A DNA stretch of 64,000 bases from NCBI GenBank assembly GCA_947652115.1, contig OX393569.1:6635008-6699007 (forward strand). Direction: 5' to 3'. Source of the stretch: Blastomussa wellsi (Eukaryota; Cnidaria; Anthozoa; Scleractinia; Plerogyridae). Numbering within the stretch: the first letter of the stretch is position 1; each line of letters opens with the position of its first letter. The position numbers and the translations under genes are program-made. Shown one piece after another: positions 60,570 to 64,000 of the stretch. The notes beneath the pieces are model-generated. The model did not search any database. It was not told the DNA's origin and saw nothing but the letters and a program-made list of their open reading frames with translations.

Positions 60570-62486
60570 TGCCTGCAATGTTTGGAAAATGGACACTGAA
60601 ATCATCAAGTGCGCGCAATATTGCAGATAATAGACACTGAAATCTGTAGGCGCGATGTTGCAGATAGTGGACACACTTTGAAATCGTTGCGTTCAATGTT
60701 GCAGATAGAGGTCACACTTTGAAATCGTTGTGGGAGGTAATAGACACACTGAAATCTGCAGGCGCGATGTTGCAGATTGTGGACACACTTTGAAATCATT
60801 GCGTGCAATGTCGCAGATAGTGGTTGCACTTTGAAATCATTGTGTGTAATGTTGCAGATAGAGGTCACACTTTGAAATCGTTGTGGGAGGTAATAGACAC
60901 ACTGAAATCTGCAGGCGCGACGTTGCAGATTGTGGACACTTTGAAATCATTGCGTGCAATGTCGCAGATAGTGGTTGCACTTTGAAATCATTGTGTGCAA
61001 TGTTGCAGATAGTGGTTACACTTTGAAATCATTGTGTGCAATGTCGCAGATAGTGGTTGCACTTTGAAATCATTGTGTGCAATGTTGCAGATAGTGGTTA
61101 CACTTTGAAATCATTGTGTGTAATGTCGCAGATAGTGGTTGCACTTTGAAATCATTGTGTGTAATGTTGCAGATTGTGGACACACTTTGAAATCATTGCA
61201 TGCAATGTCGCAGATAGTGGTTGCACTTTGAAATCATTGTGTGCAATGTTGCAGATAGTGGTTACACTTTGAAATCATTGTGTGCAATGTCGCAGATAGT
61301 GGTTGCACTTTGAAATCATTGTGTGCAATGTTGCAGATAGTGGTTACACTTTGAAATCATTGTGTGTAATGTCGCAGATAGTGGTTGCACTTTGAAATCA
61401 TTGTGTGTAATGTTGCAGATTGTGGACACACTTTGAAATCATTGCATGCAATGTCGCAGATAGTGGTTGCACTTTGAAATCATTGTGTGTAATGTTGCAG
61501 ATAGTGGACACACTTTGAAATCATTGTGTGTAATGTTGCAGATAGTGGACACACTTTGAAATCGTTGCGTGCAATGTCGCAGATAGTGGTTGCACTTTGA
61601 AATCATTGTGTGTAATGTTGCAGATAGAGGTCACACTTTGAAATCGTTGTGGGAGGTAATAGACACACTGAAATCTGCAGGCGCGACGTTGCAGATTGTG
61701 GACACTTTGAAATCATTGCGTGCAATGTCGCAGATAGTGGTTGCACTTTGAAATCATTGTGTGCAATGTTGCAGATAGTGGTTACACTTTGAAATCATTG
61801 TGTGCAATGTCGCAGATAGTGGTTGCACTTTGAAATCATTGTGTGCAATGTTGCAGATAGTGGTTACACTTTGAAATCATTGTGTGTAATGTCGCAGATA
61901 GTGGTTGCACTTTGAAATCATTGTGTGTAATGTTGCAGATTGTGGACACACTTTGAAATCATTGCATGCAATGTCGCAGATAGTGGTTGCACTTTGAAAT
62001 CATTGTGTGTAATGTTGCAGATAGTGGACACACTTTGAAATCATTGTGTGTAATGTTGCAGATAGTGGACACACTTTGAAATCGTTGCGTGCAATGTCGC
62101 AGATAGTGGTTACACTTTGAAATCATTGTGTGTAATGTTGCAGATTGTGGACACACTTTGAAATCATTGCATGCAATGTCGCAGATAGTGGTTGCACTTT
62201 GAAATCATTGTGTGTAATGTTGCAGATAGTGGTTGCACTTTGAAATCATTGTGTGTAATGTTGCAGATAGGGGTCACACTTTGAAATCATTGTGTGTAAT
62301 GTCGCAGATAGTGGTTACACTTTGAAATCATTGTGTGTAATGTTGCAGATAGGGGTCACACTTTGAAATCATTGTGTGTAATGTCGCAGATAGTGGTTAC
62401 ACTTTGAAATCATTGTGTGTAATGTTGCAGATAGGGGTCACACTTTGAAATCATTGTGTGTAATGTTGCAGATAGGGGTCACACTT
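60570..62486. repeat. 41-bp satellite array with higher-order structure, ~45 units
   Basis: Units of 41 bp with core 'ctttgaaatcattgtgtg' + '(t/c)aatgt(t/c)gcagata'. Starts are at 61021, 61062 and 61103. Adjacent units often alternate tgtCgcag and tgtTgcag. A marked variant ('aatgttgcagattgtggaca') recurs at 61155, 61401 and 61921: 246 bp (6 x 41) and then 520 bp. The segment with 'gaggtcacactttgaaatcg' + 'ttgtgggaggtaatagac' recurs at 60861 and 61627, a 766-bp period also seen for 61155/61921. The left edge (60570-60860) is more diverged. Frames such as SICNITHNDFKV are translations of the unit. Confidence 0.95.
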
Positions 62487-62748
62487 TGTGGGAGGTGCTG
62501 TGGCCTAATGGTTAGCGCGCTGGACTCCGGATCGGACGCTCCGACGCGTTGTGACGTGAACAAAACATTTAACTCTCACATTGCCACTCTCCATCCAGGG
62601 GTACGTATAAACGGGTACCGGCAAAATAATATGATACTGGGGGTAACCCTGGGATGGACTAGCATTCCATCCAGGGGGGATTAGAAATACTCCGGGAAAA
62701 CCGGGATAAGCTCTGGACTGATGGGCCTCCAAGCTCGTTTGCAGACTT
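62487..62748 (+). mobile_element. tRNA-derived SINE, family 1, inserted in the satellite edge
   Basis: 'gctgtggcctaatggttagc' + 'gcgctggactccggatcgga' head with the B box deleted or decayed ('cgctccgacgcgttgtgacg'), then 'ccatccaggggtacgtataa', 'gggggtaaccctgggatgga', and tail 'aagctctggactgatgggcc'. It follows directly on satellite sequence, with one more satellite-like piece ('atgcaatgttgtagatattg') at 62761. Confidence 0.75.
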
Positions 62749-62828
62749 TAAAATCCTTCCATGCAATGTTGTAGATATTGGACACTGAAAGTTTTCTTTT
62801 AGAGTTCCACGGATGGGCCACACTGCGC

Positions 62829-62893
62829 CACAAATGAACCTGGACACAACATCGTTTTAAGAAGCATCTCGCATTAATTGCCATGCGGGGTTT
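62829..62893 (+). repeat. Direct repeat flanking the satellite, right copy
   Basis: Counterpart of 60401-60466. The two copies enclose the satellite and SINE, a block of about 2.4 kb. Confidence 0.75.
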
Positions 62894-63219
62894 AGAACTA
62901 AGACAAAATTACAAGGATTTGTATGGAGCCACTGAAGCATGAAAGGGTCAATTGCTCGCCACCAAATTGAAATAAGATGCTGGTTTTTGGTAAGTGGACA
63001 ATCTTCATCGTGTACTTTCTGACGATCTTAATGAATCCCATAATTTCAAAAATTTAAATATTTGTGACGTCACACTTTACCACTCTATACGAGGCATGTC
63101 GACAACGCGGAAAAACGCACTACGCACGCGCATGACGTCACGATTTCTCGAGTTCATTCTCGTTCCCAGAGCCCTCCGTGATACATCGATGGCACAATTT
63201 TAGTCCACGCGTGCGAACC

Positions 63220-63402
63220 TACGAGCTTATTCTTGGGGTCCACTGTCACGCAATACAAAATTAAATCGAAAACCATTTGGTGGATGAAGTCAAGAAATTG
63301 CAATATTATAGAAGACAATGAATGAAGTCATCTCTCCAAGGTTTAGGTCCGTGCGTTATTTCAAACTTCAGATATTCGTCGAAATGTGGCGCACAAATTT
63401 AT

Positions 63403-63435
<33 letters not shown>

Positions 63436-63520
63436 AACTTTGGTACACCAATATGGCGGCTGGGAAATGGTGTAAACATCTGGAACTTACTTTGGTTATC
63501 TAAGCGACTGATTATCTGTA
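63220..63520 (+). repeat. Dispersed repeat E, copy 2
   Basis: Same order of words as 58890-59240. Here a short inverted pair, 'gccgccatgttggtgtac' / 'gtacaccaatatggcggc', forms a hairpin at about 63419-63458. Confidence 0.65.
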
Positions 63521-63951
63521 CTGAACATACAATCATTTACATAAACACTTTTCCTAACGCTTTTACTTCTGAAATGGTTAAAAATCCAGAGATAATTATA
63601 TATTTTTCGATCAGTTTATGTCACGGACCGGCATAACTCTGAAATTCAAAATGCGCTGGTTTCCAAACGAAGCATGCTATTGAGCTGAAAAGTTGTAAGC
63701 AGGCATAAAATTGGCACCTCTTCTGCCTGATGAGGATAAAAACTTTGGTGGCTCTTTAACTTTGGATTTTAAAATTTCATGACGTCACGTGCAAGCCAAG
63801 AATAGCAAAAATTAGACATTGAGAGATTGACAGGTAAATAAACAAAAAACAATCCAGCTCTAGTATAAATCTTAACCTTAAATATTCAGTGGTTTCCTTA
63901 CAAATTGCCAAAATGTTCAGATTCTCTCGTTTTTCCGAAGTGTCGGCAATT

Positions 63952-64000
63952 GAGTGTCGAAAGTAACTCTGCGTTTACTTTGGTTTTGCATTACTTCGTT
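63952..64000. mobile_element. Inverted-repeat element, copy 2, cut by the window end
   Basis: 'tgagtgtcgaaagtaactct', then 'tactttggttttgcattact' + 'tcgtt', matches the opening of the element at 15119-15376. Only the start is inside the window. Confidence 0.55.

Noticed and set aside
60570..62486. CRISPR array or repetitive protein gene (SICNITHNDFKV repeats)
   Set aside because: Contiguous 41-bp units without unique spacers. The frames are translations of the satellite and are interrupted throughout.

Overview
This is eukaryotic, intron-rich, AT-rich animal DNA. The coding exons read as ordinary metazoan proteins: the DEAD-box helicase DDX55, 14-3-3 proteins, and a TRIM-type filamin/NHL protein. 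Introns and spacers are crowded with short inverted-repeat elements, tRNA-derived SINEs, LINE tails and Penelope-like fragments. This mixture, with TRIM/NHL-type copies and (ATT)n LINE tails, suggests a cnidarian, most likely an anthozoan such as a stony coral. That assignment is inference. Nothing here looks bacterial or plasmid-like.

Layout. (1) 1-22.9 kb, + strand: the 3' part of DDX55 in 17 exons. Motifs Ia, Ib, II, III, V and VI and the C-terminal extension are all present; the first exons lie upstream of the window. Its introns hold SINEs, foldback elements, MITEs, a 25-bp minisatellite and (ATT)n tracts. (2) 23-27 kb: MITEs, a LINE C-terminal fragment, then a 5'-truncated TRIM-like filamin + NHL reading frame whose upstream end is broken by two apparent one-base insertions. 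(3) 27.6-30.2 kb: decayed Penelope-like retroelement pieces carrying GIY-YIG-type coding remnants, including an inverted (palindromic) pair, and an A-rich 18-19-bp tandem repeat. (4) 31.1-50.3 kb, + strand: a 14-3-3 gene with two shared 5' exons followed by two successive sets of 3' exons (3a+4a and 3b+4b). The phases allow either set but forbid joining 3a to 3b, so this looks like alternative C-terminal halves of 14-3-3. (5) 50.6-57.2 kb: intergenic, mostly non-autonomous transposons, including two small hAT-like elements with perfect 5-bp target duplications. (6) 57.2-60.3 kb, - strand: a second complete 14-3-3 gene with the same intron phases, convergent with the first. (7) 60.6-62.5 kb: a 41-bp satellite with higher-order repeats (246 and 766 bp), starting about 260 bp upstream of the - strand 14-3-3 start codon, then a SINE and dispersed repeats to the end.

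The genes are housekeeping in kind: ribosome assembly (DDX55) and phosphoserine-dependent signalling adaptors (14-3-3). The most interesting signals are the duplicated 14-3-3 3' exon cassette, the layered satellite, the spacer-free and palindromic elements, and the decayed TRIM copy.
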